The translations under genes were made by a program, and so were the position numbers. Below the pieces are notes generated by a model. The model saw only the letters and a list, made by a program, of their open reading frames with translations, was not told the DNA's origin and ran no database searches. A stretch of DNA of 64,000 bases from Cellulomonas shaoxiangyii (GTDB lineage Bacteria > Actinomycetota > Actinomycetes > Actinomycetales > Cellulomonadaceae), in contig NZ_CP039291.1 of assembly GCF_004798685.1 (NCBI RefSeq), positions 3,224,001 to 3,288,000 on the forward strand. Reading direction: 5' to 3'. Shown here in pieces: positions 38,048 through 47,961 of the stretch (the stretch's first letter is position 1; each line of letters begins with the position of its first letter).

Positions 38048-39109
38048 TCAGCGGGCGCCCCGGGGGGCGAACCAGCGGCTGATCAACCGGGCGAGCAGGT
38101 TGAGCAGCATGACGATGAGGATGAGGGTGAGCGCGGCGGCCCAGGCGCGGTCGATGCCCGTGCCGCCCTGCTCGTACTGCCGGTACGCGAACACGGGCAG
38201 GGTGGCCATGCGCCCGTCGAACAGGTCCGTGTTCACCTGCGTGACGAGGCCGACGGTGAGCAGCAGGGGCGCGGTCTCGCCGATCACGCGCGCCAGGGCC
38301 AGCATGACGCCCGTGACGATGCCCGCGACGGCGGTGCGCAGGACGACCTTGACGATGGTCAGCCACTTGGGCACGCCCAGCGCGTAGGACGCCTCGCGGA
38401 GCTCGTTCGGCACCAGCCGCAGCATCTCCTCCACCGAGCGGATGACGACCGGCGTCATCAGCAGGGCCAGCGCGACGGCGCCCATGACGCCCGCGCGGTA
38501 CGCCGGGCCGAACACCAGCGTGAACAGCGCGAAGCCGAACAGGCCGGCGACGATCGACGGGATGCCCGTCATGACGTCGACGAGGAACGTGATGGCCCGG
38601 GCGAGCGGCCCGCGGCCGTACTCGACGAGGTAGATGGCCGTGAGCAGCCCGATCGGCACGGAGATGACGGCCGCCGCGAACGTGATGAGCAGCGTGCCGA
38701 GGATCGCGTGCGCGACGCCGCCCTCGGCCATGTCCCCGAACACGCCGATCATGTCGGTCGTGAGGAACGTCCAGCTGAACGACCGCGTCCCGCGGCCGAC
38801 GACGAGCAGGATCAGCGACACCAGCGGGATCAGCGCGAGCAGGAAGGCGCCCGTGACGAGCGTCGTGGCGAGGCGGTCCACCGCGCGGCGGCGGCCCTCG
38901 ACGACGAACGAGGCGACGGTCGACCCGACCGCGAACAGCACCGCGCCGAGCGCGACCACACCGGCGACGGTGGGCGACCCGAGGACGAGCAGCAGCAGGA
39001 ACGCCGCGACCAGGCCGCCGCCGGCGAACGCCCAGGTGCTCCAGCCGGGCAGCCGGCCGTGCCCCGGGTCCACGAGCGAGGAGCCGGCGTGGGCGGTGTC
39101 GACGGCCAT
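38048..39109 (-). CDS. pstA: phosphate ABC transporter permease PstA
   Basis: 353 residues; an additional pair of helices at the N-terminus, then the permease core with [15 protein letters not shown] and the EAA loop [30 protein letters not shown]. The N-terminal 70 residues are longer than in E. coli but usual for Actinomycetota. Its ATG overlaps the pstC stop by one base (TGATG). Confidence 0.95.
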   Translation of the reverse strand: MAVDTAHAGSSLVDPGHGRLPGWSTWAFAGGGLVAAFLLLLVLGSPTVAGVVALGAVLFAVGSTVASFVVEGRRRAVDRLATTLVTGAFLLALIPLVSLILLVVGRGTRSFSWTFLTTDMIGVFGDMAEGGVAHAILGTLLITFAAAVISVPIGLLTAIYLVEYGRGPLARAITFLVDVMTGIPSIVAGLFGFALFTLVFGPAYRAGVMGAVALALLMTPVVIRSVEEMLRLVPNELREASYALGVPKWLTIVKVVLRTAVAGIVTGVMLALARVIGETAPLLLTVGLVTQVNTDLFDGRMATLPVFAYRQYEQGGTGIDRAWAAALTLILIVMLLNLLARLISRWFAPRGAR

Positions 39110-40116
39110 CAGTTGGCTCCCGAGAACTCGGCGCGCCGCGCGATGACCCAGCGCGCTGCGAAGTTGACCACGAACGTGATGACGAACAGCGCGAGGCCCG
39201 TCGCGATGAGCGCGCTCACCGACAGCCCGCTCGCCTCCGGGAACTTCGAGGCGATGTTCGCCGCGATGGTCTGCTGCTGCCCCGGCTGGAGCAGGTGGAA
39301 CGAGTACAGGAACCCGGGCGAGATGACCATGAGCACGGCCATCGTCTCGCCGAGCGCGCGGCCCAGACCCAGCATCGAGGCGCTGATGACGCCGGAGCGC
39401 CCGAACGGCAGGACCGCCTGGCGGACCATCTCCCAGCGCGTGGCACCGAGGGCGAGCGAGGCCTCCTCGTGCAGGCGCGGCGTCTGCAGGAACACCTCCC
39501 GCGAGACCGCTGTGATGATCGGCAGGATCATCACGGCGAGCACGATCGAGGCCGACAGGATGTTCTTGGCGGGCGCCTGGTAGTCGGCGAACAGCGGCAC
39601 GAACCCGAGGGTCGAGGACAGCCACGTGAAGAACGGGTCGACCACGCCGAGCAGCCACAGCGCGCCCCACAGCCCGTAGACGACCGACGGGATCGCCGCG
39701 AGCAGGTCGATCAGGTAGCCGAGGCTCTGCGCGAGGCGCCGCGGGGCGTAGTGCGAGATGAACAGCGCGATCCCGACCGACACGGGCACCGCCAGCAGCA
39801 GCGCGAGGAGCGCCGCGAGCAGCGTCCCGAACACCAGCGGGCCGACGTACTCGGCGACCGAGCCACCGTCGAACCACGAGATCTCGCCGAGCTCCTCGGA
39901 CGACGCCGTCAGCGCGGGCCACGCCTCGACGAGCAGGAAGACGGCGACCGCGGCGAGCGTCACGAGGATGAGGACGCCGGCCCCGGTCGACAGGCCGGCG
40001 AAGACCTTGCCGCCGACGCGGCCCGTCGACGCCGCGCGGACGGCCGCGGCGGCGTCGGCGGGGCCGCGCTCCGGCGCGGGACCGGGCCGGCGTGCGGGAG
40101 TGGTGGTGAGAGCCAC
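39109..40116 (-). CDS. pstC: phosphate ABC transporter permease PstC
   Basis: 335 residues. Basic N-terminal tail, about six membrane helices, and the EAA loop [48 protein letters not shown] is typical of PstC. GGAGAAG before the GTG at 40116 decides the start. It follows pstS after 146 bases containing a strong hairpin, and is coupled to pstA. Confidence 0.95.
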   Translation of the reverse strand: MALTTTPARRPGPAPERGPADAAAAVRAASTGRVGGKVFAGLSTGAGVLILVTLAAVAVFLLVEAWPALTASSEELGEISWFDGGSVAEYVGPLVFGTLLAALLALLLAVPVSVGIALFISHYAPRRLAQSLGYLIDLLAAIPSVVYGLWGALWLLGVVDPFFTWLSSTLGFVPLFADYQAPAKNILSASIVLAVMILPIITAVSREVFLQTPRLHEEASLALGATRWEMVRQAVLPFGRSGVISASMLGLGRALGETMAVLMVISPGFLYSFHLLQPGQQQTIAANIASKFPEASGLSVSALIATGLALFVITFVVNFAARWVIARRAEFSGAN

Positions 40117-40195
40117 GGCTTCTCCGGGGGGTGGGGGTGGGGAGGGTGTCGTGCGGGGTGCCGCCGGCGGACGCGACCCGCCGGCACGCAGGGCA

Positions 40196-40232
40196 GGAGC
40201 CGCCCCGGGACGTCGCGTCCCGGGACGGCTCC
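40196..40232 (-). terminator. hairpin between pstS and pstC
   Basis: Stem of 17 base pairs in total (GGAGCCG, one mismatch, CCCGGGACG) with loop TCG, 30 bases after the pstS stop and with no T-run. Likely a partial terminator or mRNA stabiliser raising binding-protein levels over permease. Confidence 0.7.
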
Positions 40233-40262
40233 CGTCCGCTGCGGTCACGCGGGTCGGCTCCC

Positions 40263-41387
40263 TCAGCCCGCGGTGATCGAGTCGATCGCGGCCTGGACCT
40301 CGCCGCGCAGCTCCGCCGAGATCGGGGCGGCACCCGCGACGCCCGGGTCGGCCGCACGCTCCTGGCCGGCCTCGCTGGCGACGTAGGTCAGGTACGCCTT
40401 GACGTTGTCGGCGTCGGCCTGGTCCTCGTACACCGAGCAGGCGAGGTGGTACGAGACGAGCACCAGCGGGTAGGTGCCGGGCTCGGTCGTGGTGCGGTCG
40501 AGGTCGACGACGAGACGGTTCTCGGTCGCGCCCTCGGCACGCGGGGAGGCGTCGACGACCGCCGCGGCCGCCTCGGCCGAGAACGGCACGTACTCCTCGC
40601 CGACCTTGAGGGCGACCGTGCCGAGGTCCTGGGCGCGCGACGCGTCGGCGTAGCCGATCGCGCCCTCGGCGCCCGCGACCGTGTCGATGACGCCCTGCGT
40701 GCCCTGCCCGGACTGACCGCCCGCCAGCGGCCAGTCGCCGCTCGCCTCGTGCGGCCACGCGCCGTCCGACGCGGCGGCGAGGTACTCCGTGAAGTTCTCG
40801 GTGGTGCCGGACTCGTCGGAGCGGTTGACCGGGATGATGTCGATCGCGGGGAGCTCGACGTCGGGGTTCTCGGCGGCGATCGCCGGGTCGTCCCAGGACG
40901 TGATCTCGCGGTTGAAGATCTTGGCGATGGTGGCGGCCGACATGTTCAGGTGCTCCGCGTCCACGTCCGGGAGGTTGTAGACGACCGCGATCGGGGAGAT
41001 GTAGAGCGGCAGCTCGACGGCCTCGCCGCCGACGCAGCGCTCCTCGGCCTGCGCCAGCTCGTCCTCCTTGAGCGCGGCGTCCGAGCCCGCGAACTGGACG
41101 GCGCCCGCGAGGAACTGCTCGCGGCCACCGCCCGAGCCGACGGCGTCGTAGCTGAGCACCACGCCGGGGTACTGGTCGGCGAAACCGGCGATCCAGCCCG
41201 CCACGGCCTTCTCCTGGGACGAGGCGCCGGCGCCGGCGAGCGAGCCGCTCAGCTCGGCGGGCGCGTCACCGCCGGCTGTCCCGGCCGGCTCCTGGGCGTT
41301 GCCACCGGAGCTGCACGCGGCCAGGGTCAGCGCCACGGCGCCCGTGAGGGCGACGGCACCGAGACGGTTGCGAGGGGAGAGCTTCAC
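40263..41387 (-). CDS. pstS: phosphate-binding lipoprotein PstS
   Basis: 374 residues, lipobox LAAC with Cys25. The phosphate-binding segments GAGASSQEKAV, AVGSGGGREQF and PVNRSDESGTTENF are all present. The start has a typical signal sequence (LSPRNRLGAVALTGAVALT). First gene of pstSCAB, transcribed from a promoter with a PHO-box-like direct repeat about 90 bases upstream, so induced by phosphate starvation through RegX3/PhoP. Confidence 0.96.
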   Translation of the reverse strand: MKLSPRNRLGAVALTGAVALTLAACSSGGNAQEPAGTAGGDAPAELSGSLAGAGASSQEKAVAGWIAGFADQYPGVVLSYDAVGSGGGREQFLAGAVQFAGSDAALKEDELAQAEERCVGGEAVELPLYISPIAVVYNLPDVDAEHLNMSAATIAKIFNREITSWDDPAIAAENPDVELPAIDIIPVNRSDESGTTENFTEYLAAASDGAWPHEASGDWPLAGGQSGQGTQGVIDTVAGAEGAIGYADASRAQDLGTVALKVGEEYVPFSAEAAAAVVDASPRAEGATENRLVVDLDRTTTEPGTYPLVLVSYHLACSVYEDQADADNVKAYLTYVASEAGQERAADPGVAGAAPISAELRGEVQAAIDSITAG

Positions 41388-41476
41388 TGTGACCCATCCT
41401 GTCGTTCCGCGCGCACCGGTCGGTGCGCGGCCGGTGCCGACGCTAGGGACGCGAGGTGACCGCTGCGGCGGCGCTC

Positions 41477-41494
41477 GGTGAACCCGGGATGAAC
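41477..41494 (-). promoter_or_regulatory. PHO-box-like direct repeat upstream of pstS
   Basis: On the minus strand GTTCATC and GTTCACC are spaced by 11 bases, matching the GTTCACC repeats with 11-base period bound by actinobacterial PhoP/RegX3 regulators. The regulator gene ends 65 bases away. Confidence 0.65.
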
Positions 41495-41558
41495 GGTGGA
41501 CGACCAGACGCGCCGTCCAGGACCGGCGACCAGGCCCCGGGCGTCGGCGGCGGCCCGC

Positions 41559-42275
41559 TCACTCGTCGCGGGGGTCCGACAGCTTGTAGCCCAGGCCGCG
41601 GACGGTGGTCAGCAGCGCCGGGGCCGACGGGTCCGGCTCGATCTTCGCGCGGATGCGCTTGACGTGAACGTCGAGGGTCTTGGTGTCGCCGACGTAGTCG
41701 GAGCCCCACACGCGGTCGATCAGCTGGCCGCGGGTCAGCACGCGCCCGGGGTTGCGCAGCAGCATCTCGAGCAGCTCGAACTCCTTGAGGGGGAACGGCA
41801 CGAGCGTGCCGTTCACGTGCACGGTGTGCCGGTCGACGTCCATGCGGACGCCCCCGACCTCGAGCGTGCCGTCGTCCGCCGGCTCCTCGCCGTCCGCGGC
41901 GGCGCGGGCGCCGGCCTCGCGGCGGCGCAGCACGGCCCGGATCCGCGCGAGCAGCTCGCGCGACGAGTAGGGCTTCGTCACGTAGTCGTCGGCGCCGAGC
42001 TCGAGGCCCACGACCTTGTCGATCTCGTCGTCCTTGGCCGTGAGCATGATGACCGGCACGTCGGACTCCAGGCGCAGGCGCCGGCACACCTCGGTGCCGG
42101 GCAGGCCGGGCAGCATGAGGTCGAGCAGGACGAGGTCGGCGCCGCCCGCGGCGAACCGTTCGAGGGCCTCGGGGCCCGTCGCGGCGGTGACGACGTCGTA
42201 GCCCTCGCGGGTCAGCTGGTAGGTGAGGGGGTCGCGGTAGGACTCCTCGTCCTCCACGAGCAGGATGCGGGTCAC
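41559..42275 (-). CDS. regX3: response regulator RegX3 (OmpR/PhoB type)
   Basis: 238 residues. Receiver domain with phospho-acceptor Asp52 (VLLDLMLPGLPG) and Lys102 (VTKPYS), and a winged-helix output domain starting about residue 145, with LTRGQLIDRVWGSDYVGDTKTLDVHVKRIRAKIE. Its GTG overlaps the senX3 stop (GTGA). Controls phosphate-starvation genes, including pstSCAB beside it. Confidence 0.94.
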   Translation of the reverse strand: MTRILLVEDEESYRDPLTYQLTREGYDVVTAATGPEALERFAAGGADLVLLDLMLPGLPGTEVCRRLRLESDVPVIMLTAKDDEIDKVVGLELGADDYVTKPYSSRELLARIRAVLRRREAGARAAADGEEPADDGTLEVGGVRMDVDRHTVHVNGTLVPFPLKEFELLEMLLRNPGRVLTRGQLIDRVWGSDYVGDTKTLDVHVKRIRAKIEPDPSAPALLTTVRGLGYKLSDPRDE

Positions 42276-43477
42276 GGGTTGCTCCTGGACAGGGGTCGGC
42301 CCGGCGGGGTGCCGGTGTCGGTGTCGGACGGGGGCGGCTCCGGGGGACGGGAGTCCGCGACGGGCAGGCGGAGGGTGAACGTCGAGCCGCGGCCGGGCTG
42401 CGACCAGACCGACACGTCCCCGCCGTGGTCGGCCGCGACGTGCTTGACGATGGACAGACCGAGACCGGTGCCGCCCGTGTCGCGCGAGCGTGCCGGGTCC
42501 ACGCGGTAGAACCGCTCGAACACGCGCTCCTGGTCGGCCGGGTCGATGCCGACGCCCTCGTCGACGACCGCGATCTCGACGAGCTCCCCGCGGCGCCGGA
42601 CGCCCACGGCGACCTGCGTGCCCGCCGGTGAGTACGCCACCGCGTTGTCGAGCAGGTTGCGCACCGCGGTGACGAGCAGGTTGTGGTCGCCGAAGACGGT
42701 CACGCCGCTCTCGCCGCCCGTGCTGACGCGCACCCGCTTGGCGTCCGCGCCCGTGCGGGCACGGTCCACGGCCTCGGCGACGACCTCGTCGACCTCGACC
42801 GGCTCGGCCTCCTCGAGCGCCCCGGTCGCCTGCAGCCGGGACAGCTCGATGATCTCGTGCACGAGCGCCGACAGCCGGGTCGCCTCCGCCTGCATGCGCC
42901 CCGCGAACCGGCGCACGGCCTGCGGGTCGTCGGCGGCGTCCTGCACCGTCTCGGCCAGCAGCGACAGCGCGCCGACGGGCGTCTTCAGCTCGTGCGACAC
43001 GTTGACGACGAAGTCGCGGCGGATCGCCTCGAGGCGGCGAGCCTGCGTGAGGTCCTCCGCGAGGAGCAGCACGTGCTCGGGCGTCACCTGCGCGACGCGC
43101 GCCTGAACGAGCAGCCGGCCCGGGCCCACGGGACCGCGCGGGACGTCGACCTCCTCGTCGCGGATGACGCCGTCCCGGCGCACCGCGGCCACGAGGTCGC
43201 GCATCGCCGCGTGCACGAGCCGGCCGTCGCGCACCAGCCCGAGCGCGTGCGCCGGCGGGCTGGCTCGCACCACCCGGTCCTCCGGGTCGAGGACGACCGC
43301 CGCCGACCGCAGCACCGCGAGCGCGCGCACGAGGCCGTCGTCGAGCTCCGGCTCGGGCTGCGGCGGCACCGTGTGCTGGGACCGCTCGCTCCACCGGAAG
43401 GCACCCACGGCGACCGCGCCCACCAGCACGCCGAGCGCCCCGGCCACCAGCGGCGCGAGCCCGTTCATCCACTCCAC
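42272..43477 (-). CDS. senX3: sensor histidine kinase SenX3
   Basis: 401 residues. One clear membrane helix (about 6-27), a PAS-like region (about 50-145), a dimerisation domain with phospho-His162 in VNVSHELKTPVGALS, and a complete ATPase domain: N box VRNLLDNAVAYS, G1 VDEGVGI, G2 GGTGLGLSIVKHV. The GTG at 43477 is preferred over the ATG nine bases later because TACTGT ends six bases before it. Couples phosphate status, probably via PhoU and the Pst transporter, to RegX3. The C-terminal tail is Pro/Asp-rich. Confidence 0.92.
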   Translation of the reverse strand: MEWMNGLAPLVAGALGVLVGAVAVGAFRWSERSQHTVPPQPEPELDDGLVRALAVLRSAAVVLDPEDRVVRASPPAHALGLVRDGRLVHAAMRDLVAAVRRDGVIRDEEVDVPRGPVGPGRLLVQARVAQVTPEHVLLLAEDLTQARRLEAIRRDFVVNVSHELKTPVGALSLLAETVQDAADDPQAVRRFAGRMQAEATRLSALVHEIIELSRLQATGALEEAEPVEVDEVVAEAVDRARTGADAKRVRVSTGGESGVTVFGDHNLLVTAVRNLLDNAVAYSPAGTQVAVGVRRRGELVEIAVVDEGVGIDPADQERVFERFYRVDPARSRDTGGTGLGLSIVKHVAADHGGDVSVWSQPGRGSTFTLRLPVADSRPPEPPPSDTDTGTPPGRPLSRSNP

Positions 43478-43483
43478 GAGGCC

Positions 43484-43489
43484 ACAGTA
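43484..43489 (-). promoter_or_regulatory. -10 element (TACTGT) of senX3, leaderless
   Basis: TACTGT on the minus strand ends six bases before the GTG at 43477. Confidence 0.5.
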
Positions 43490-43548
43490 GGCCGACGCCC
43501 CGGGCGGATCCGGCCGGTGCCGGGCGGGACGCCGGACGGCCTCCGGGT

Positions 43549-43577
43549 GTTCACCTGCGCGGTGGCCGACGTTCACC
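43549..43577 (+). promoter_or_regulatory. PHO-box-like repeats between senX3 and phoU
   Basis: GTTCACC at 43549-43555 and 43571-43577 are 22 bases apart, two turns of the 11-base PHO period with the middle unit degenerate. It is 55 bases before phoU and 72 before senX3, so either may respond. Confidence 0.6.
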
Positions 43578-43631
43578 GGGCCGTGCCACGGTGTGGGCCG
43601 CACGGCGCACCTGCGCGCAGGAAGGGATCAC

Positions 43632-44306
43632 ATGCGGGACATCTTCAACAACGAGCTCAAGCAGCTCGGTGAGGACCTGGTGGCCATGAGCGGCCGGGTC
43701 GAGCAAGCCATCACCCACGCCGGCGTCGCGCTGCTGACGGCGGACCTCGGGCTCGCCGAGTCGGTGATCGCCGACGACCTCGCGATCGACGCCCTCGAGC
43801 AGGACCTCGACGAGCGGTGCGTGCGCCTCCTCGCGCAGCAGCAGCCCGTCGCCACCGACCTGCGCGTCGTCGTCTCGGCGCTGCGCATGAGCGCGTCCCT
43901 CGAGCGCATGGGCGACCTCGCCCGGCACGTCGCCCAGGTGGCCCGGCTGCGGTACCCCGCCGCGGCCGTGCCCGCGGGCCTCGAGTCGACGTTCACGCAG
44001 ATGCAGGACGCGGCGGTCCGCGTCGCACGCCGCACCACGACCCTGCTGGAGACGCGCGACCTCGACCTCGCCGTGAGCATCGAGCAGGACGACGACCTGC
44101 TCGACCAGCTGCACACCGACACCTTCACCGCGATGCTGTCGGGCGACTGGGACCGCCCCGCGCAGGTGACGGTCGACGTGACCCTGCTCGGCCGGTACTA
44201 CGAGCGGTTCGGGGACCACGGGGTGTCGGTCGCGCGCCGCGTCGGCTACCTCGTCACGGGCGACGCCGCGCACGCGCTGGACCCGGCCGCGGTGCGCTCG
44301 GGCTGA
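43632..44306 (+). CDS. phoU: phosphate signalling protein PhoU
   Basis: 224 residues made of two PhoU three-helix bundles (about 15-105 and 118-210). The conserved metal-binding motif is seen as ALRMSASLERMGDLARHVAQVA and, in the second half, LGRYYERFGDHGVSVARRVGY. AGGAAGGGATCAC before the ATG. Divergent from senX3. PhoU dampens SenX3 signalling when phosphate is plentiful. Confidence 0.94.
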   Translation: MRDIFNNELKQLGEDLVAMSGRVEQAITHAGVALLTADLGLAESVIADDLAIDALEQDLDERCVRLLAQQQPVATDLRVVVSALRMSASLERMGDLARHVAQVARLRYPAAAVPAGLESTFTQMQDAAVRVARRTTTLLETRDLDLAVSIEQDDDLLDQLHTDTFTAMLSGDWDRPAQVTVDVTLLGRYYERFGDHGVSVARRVGYLVTGDAAHALDPAAVRSG

Positions 44307-44327
44307 CCCGCCGCACCGCCCGTACCG

Positions 44328-44363
44328 CGAGGCGCCCGACCCGGGGAGGGGGCGGGCGCCTCG
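44328..44363. terminator. terminator between convergent phoU and gpmA
   Basis: Stem CGAGGCGCCCG/CGGGCGCCTCG, 11 base pairs, 14-base loop, between two convergent stops. Confidence 0.7.
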
Positions 44364-44374
44364 CCTCGTCGTGG

Positions 44375-45115
44375 TCAGCGACCCTGGTTCGCCACCGCGG
44401 CGATCGCGGCCTTCGCGGCCTCGGGGTCGAGGTACGTGCCGCCCGTGACCGTGGGCTTCAGCGTCTCCTCGTCGAGCTCGTAGAGCAGCGGGATGCCGGT
44501 GGGGATGTTGATGCCGGCGATCGTCTGCTCGTCGACGTCGTCGAGGTGCTTGACCAGCGCGCGGATGGAGTTGCCGTGCGCCGCCACCAGGACCGTCTTG
44601 CCGGCCTGCAGGTCGGGCACGATCTCGGCGTCCCAGTAGGGCAGCGCGCGGACGAGCACCTGCGCGAGCGCCTCGGTGCGCGGGATGGGCTCACCGGCGT
44701 AGCGCGGGTCCGTGTCCTGCGAGAACTCGCTGCCGAGCTCGATCTCGGGCGGCGGGACGTCGTACGAGCGGCGCCAGAGCATGAACTGCTCCTCGCCGTA
44801 CTCCTCGAGCGTCTGCTTCTTGTTCTTGCCCTGCAGCGCGCCGTAGTGGCGCTCGTTCAGGCGCCACGAGCGCTTCACCGGGATCCAGAGGCGGTCGGCC
44901 ACGTCGAGCGCGTAGTTCGCGGTCGTGATCGCACGGCGCAGGAGCGACGTGTGCACGACGTCCGGCAGCACGCCCGCGTCGGTCAGCAGCGTGCCGCCGC
45001 GCTTGGCCTCCCCGACGCCCTTCTCCGACAACGGCACGTCGACCCAGCCGGTGAACAGGTTCTTGGCGTTCCACTCGCTCTCGCCGTGGCGGAGCAGCAC
45101 GAGGGTGTAGGTCAT
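44375..45115 (-). CDS. gpmA: 2,3-bisphosphoglycerate-dependent phosphoglycerate mutase
   Basis: Glycolytic enzyme converting 3- to 2-phosphoglycerate; 246 residues. Phospho-histidine in [23 protein letters not shown], and the second catalytic His in [22 protein letters not shown] hexamer ends six bases before the ATG. The gene order mshA-gpmA-phosphate regulators matches that known from mycobacteria. Confidence 0.96.
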   Translation of the reverse strand: MTYTLVLLRHGESEWNAKNLFTGWVDVPLSEKGVGEAKRGGTLLTDAGVLPDVVHTSLLRRAITTANYALDVADRLWIPVKRSWRLNERHYGALQGKNKKQTLEEYGEEQFMLWRRSYDVPPPEIELGSEFSQDTDPRYAGEPIPRTEALAQVLVRALPYWDAEIVPDLQAGKTVLVAAHGNSIRALVKHLDDVDEQTIAGINIPTGIPLLYELDEETLKPTVTGGTYLDPEAAKAAIAAVANQGR

Positions 45116-45216
45116 GGACCCATCCTGCCGCAGGCCCGCCGGGCGGGCGCAGGGACGTCCGTCCCGGAGCCGGGCGCGTGGCCGGCCGGCCGTCGGCGGC
45201 CCGGTCGCGCGAGGGG

Positions 45217-46551
45217 TCAGCGGCGCTGCTCGGCGGCGACCGTGTAGACCTTGACCAGCTGGTCCGCGGCGGTGTCCCAGCCGAAGCGCTCGGCGACGCC
45301 GCGGGCCGCGCGGCCCCACGCGGCGCGTCGGTCGTCGTCCGCGAGCGCGTCGGCGACCGCGTCGGCCCAGCGCGCGGGGTCGTGGCCCGGGACGAGCCGG
45401 CCGGACACGCCGTCGTCGACGACGGTGCGCAGCCCGCCCACGGCTGCGGCGAGCACCGGGACGCCGCTGGCCTGCGCCTCCGCGGCGACGAGCCCGAAGG
45501 ACTCGGAGCGCGACGGCATCGCGACGACGTCGGCCGCGTGGTACCACAGCGGCAGGCGGTGGCGCGGCGCCGGCGGGTGGACGAGGACGTCGTCCGCGAC
45601 GCCGCAGGTCGAGGCGAGCGCGAGCAGCTCACGCACGGCCGTCACGCGGCCGCTCGGGCCGCCGAGCACGACGAGCAGCGGGACCGGCCGGCCCGTCGCC
45701 TTCAGCACGCCGAGGGCGCGGACCAGCACGTCGGGGGCCTTGAGCGCCTGCACCCGCCCCGCGAACAGGACGACCTGCCGGTCGAGCGGCAGGCCCACGG
45801 CGCGGCGGGCGGCCTCGCGCCCGCCGGGCGCGGCGGGGGCGAACCGGTCCAGGTCGACACCCGGCTCGACGACGTGCACCCGCTGCGGGTCGGCGGCGTA
45901 GAGGTCGACGAGCTCGCGCGCCTCGACCGGCGTGGACGCGACGAGCGCGTCCGCCTCCGCGACGACCTGCTCCTCCCCCACGATCCGCACGGTCGGCTCC
46001 GGGGAGTCGCCGGGGCCGAGGCTCGCGTTCTTCACGCGCGCGAGGGTGTGCGCGGTGTGCACGAGCGGGACCTCCCAGCGCTGGGCGGCGAGCGCGCCGA
46101 CCTGCCCCGAGAGCCAGTAGTGCGAGTGCACGACGTCGTACCAGCCGGGCCGCCGGGCCGCCTCCGAGCGCAGGACGCCGGCCGCCATGGCGCACAGGAC
46201 GCCCGGCAGGTCGTTCTTGTCGAGGGCCTCGAACGGTCCGGCCGGCACGTGGTGCACGAGCACCGGCGGCACGACGCCGGCCGGCACGTCCGCGGCCAGC
46301 AGGACGTCGCGGGCCTCCGTGCCGGCGAGGACGCGGCCGTCGGCCGTCGTCCCGTCGAGGACGACCGTCTCGGGCAGGTCGGACGACGTCGCGCGCGTGA
46401 AGATCTCGACGCGCGCACCGCGGGCGGCCAGCGCGCGGGACAGCTCGAGCACGTACACGTTCATGCCGCCGGCGTCGCCCGTCCCGGGCTGGTCCAGGGG
46501 GGACGTGTGCACCGAGAGCATGGCCACCCGGGGTGCGCGCTCGACGGTCAC
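45217..46551 (-). CDS. mshA: D-inositol-3-phosphate glycosyltransferase MshA
   Basis: First enzyme of mycothiol synthesis, joining GlcNAc from UDP-GlcNAc to inositol phosphate; 444 residues, GT4 family. [22 protein letters not shown] near the start is diagnostic of MshA, with [11 protein letters not shown] in the acceptor domain and [18 protein letters not shown] in the donor domain. The GTG at 46551 has GACAAT ending six bases upstream. Marks the organism as a mycothiol producer. Confidence 0.94.
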   Translation of the reverse strand: MTVERAPRVAMLSVHTSPLDQPGTGDAGGMNVYVLELSRALAARGARVEIFTRATSSDLPETVVLDGTTADGRVLAGTEARDVLLAADVPAGVVPPVLVHHVPAGPFEALDKNDLPGVLCAMAAGVLRSEAARRPGWYDVVHSHYWLSGQVGALAAQRWEVPLVHTAHTLARVKNASLGPGDSPEPTVRIVGEEQVVAEADALVASTPVEARELVDLYAADPQRVHVVEPGVDLDRFAPAAPGGREAARRAVGLPLDRQVVLFAGRVQALKAPDVLVRALGVLKATGRPVPLLVVLGGPSGRVTAVRELLALASTCGVADDVLVHPPAPRHRLPLWYHAADVVAMPSRSESFGLVAAEAQASGVPVLAAAVGGLRTVVDDGVSGRLVPGHDPARWADAVADALADDDRRAAWGRAARGVAERFGWDTAADQLVKVYTVAAEQRR

Positions 46552-46651
46552 GTGCCCATTGTCACGCGGCGGGCGGCCCGCGCACGCCACGGCCGCGGCC
46601 GCCGGAGGTCGCGGCCGCCGCCGACGTGCCGGCCGGTGGCCCGGGCCGCGG

Positions 46652-47761
46652 TCAGCGCACGCGGGTGATGCACGCGGGCGACGGGATCGGCGCCCTGCCG
46701 ACCTCCGTGCCGTCGTGGTCCAGGACGACCACCGCGTGCGAGTCCTGCAGCGCCACCACGGTCCAGTCGGCGACGACGTCCAGGTGCCGCGGCGTCCGGC
46801 CGCCCAGCGGCGACGACGTGCCCGCGCCGAGCGACCCGTCCGCCGCCACCGGGTACGTCGTCACGACGTCGGCACCGCGCACCCCGAGCAGGAGGCGGTC
46901 CCCCTCGAGCAGCACGTGGGACGGGGAGGGCGCCGCCCCGCCCGCGTGCGCGGCGTCGACGGCGGGCGCGGCCGCCACCGGGTGGCCCGTCGCCGAGGCC
47001 GCGTCCCACGCGAGCACGTGCACGGCCGCGTCGAGCTCCCCCACGACGTACAGGTGGCGCGCGTCCGGTGCGAACGCGACGTGCCGCGGGCCGGTGCCGG
47101 GCGGCAGGGTCGCGGCGACGCCGTCGTCGGTCAGCGTGCCGTCGGCGGCACGCGCGTACCGGCGCAGCTCGTCCGTGCCGAGGTCCGACACGAGCACGTG
47201 CCGGGCGTCCGGCGTCAGGGCGACGAAGTGCGCGTGCGACCCCTCCTGCCGGTCCGTCACCGGACCCGAGCCGGCGCGGGTGAACGTCCGGGCCGGGCCG
47301 GGCGCGGCGAGCACCTCGGGCGCGAACGCGCCGTCGGGCGTGAGGGGCAGGACGGCCAGCACGCCGTCCGAGTAGCAGGCCACGTACAGGGCGTCCTCGA
47401 CGAGGAGCAGGTGGCACGGGTGCGCACCACCGACGGGCACGGTCGCCACGGCGCTGAGCGCGCCCTCGTCGTCGACCGCGAACGCCGTCACGGTGCCCGG
47501 GTCGTCCTCCGCCACCGCGTACACCACGCGCCCCGACGGGTGCGCCACGACGAACGACGGCGCCGGCGTCTCGACGGCCGGCCGCGGCCGGTTCAGCGTC
47601 CCGGTGGCCGGGTCCAGGTCGACGACCCACACGCCCTCGCCGCGCCCCGGCTCGGTGCCGATCCCCGCGCGCGGGTACGTGCCCACCCACAGCGGGACGG
47701 ACCCGTGCGCGAGGGTCTCGGCGTCGGTGGCGGGCTCGGGCTGCGTCGTCAGGTCGTCCAC
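46652..47761 (-). CDS. lactonase / 6-phosphogluconolactonase-like beta-propeller
   Basis: 369 residues of the YbhE/Pgl seven-bladed propeller family: repeats such as [34 protein letters not shown] and [18 protein letters not shown] mark the blades, and [23 protein letters not shown] the usual centre. No signal peptide, so cytoplasmic. Probably hydrolyses sugar lactones of the oxidative pentose phosphate route; substrate not certain. TAGGGT ends seven bases before the GTG at 47761. Confidence 0.85.
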   Translation of the reverse strand: MDDLTTQPEPATDAETLAHGSVPLWVGTYPRAGIGTEPGRGEGVWVVDLDPATGTLNRPRPAVETPAPSFVVAHPSGRVVYAVAEDDPGTVTAFAVDDEGALSAVATVPVGGAHPCHLLLVEDALYVACYSDGVLAVLPLTPDGAFAPEVLAAPGPARTFTRAGSGPVTDRQEGSHAHFVALTPDARHVLVSDLGTDELRRYARAADGTLTDDGVAATLPPGTGPRHVAFAPDARHLYVVGELDAAVHVLAWDAASATGHPVAAAPAVDAAHAGGAAPSPSHVLLEGDRLLLGVRGADVVTTYPVAADGSLGAGTSSPLGGRTPRHLDVVADWTVVALQDSHAVVVLDHDGTEVGRAPIPSPACITRVR

Positions 47762-47768
47762 GGGAGCG

Positions 47769-47774
47769 ACCCTA
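47769..47774 (-). promoter_or_regulatory. -10 element (TAGGGT) of the lactonase gene, leaderless
   Basis: TAGGGT ends seven bases before the GTG at 47761. Confidence 0.5.
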
Positions 47775-47831
47775 CGGAGGCCCGCGCGCCCGCGCGTCCC
47801 GTGGACCCGCGCCCCTCCCCCGGACCGGGAC

Positions 47832-47919
47832 GCGACCTCGTCACTCCCGCGCGACCTCGTCACTCCCGCGCGACCTCGTCATCCACAGGTGACGAGGTCG
47901 CGTCCGAGTGACGAGGTCG
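47832..47919. repeat. nested tandem and inverted repeats
   Basis: A 19-base unit GCGACCTCGTCACTCCCGC is repeated at 47832 and 47851, with a third partial copy at 47870. Two inverted copies follow: 47890-47902 pairs perfectly with 47869-47881 (13 base pairs, eight-base loop), and 47906-47919 pairs with 47852-47865 (14 base pairs), so the hairpins nest. Lies between the repressor stop and the lactonase start. Confidence 0.85.
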
Positions 47920-47961
47920 GCGGCGCGGCGGGGGCCGGCGGGAGGGTGGGCGGGCGCCGGG

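Noticed and set aside
37230..41387. Genomic island signature around pst genes
   Set aside because: Uniform high GC, conserved operon order and no integrase, tRNA end or direct repeats at the borders.
47832..47919. Possible short CRISPR array
   Set aside because: The repeats are directly adjacent with no unique spacers, and inverted copies follow; no cas genes are present.
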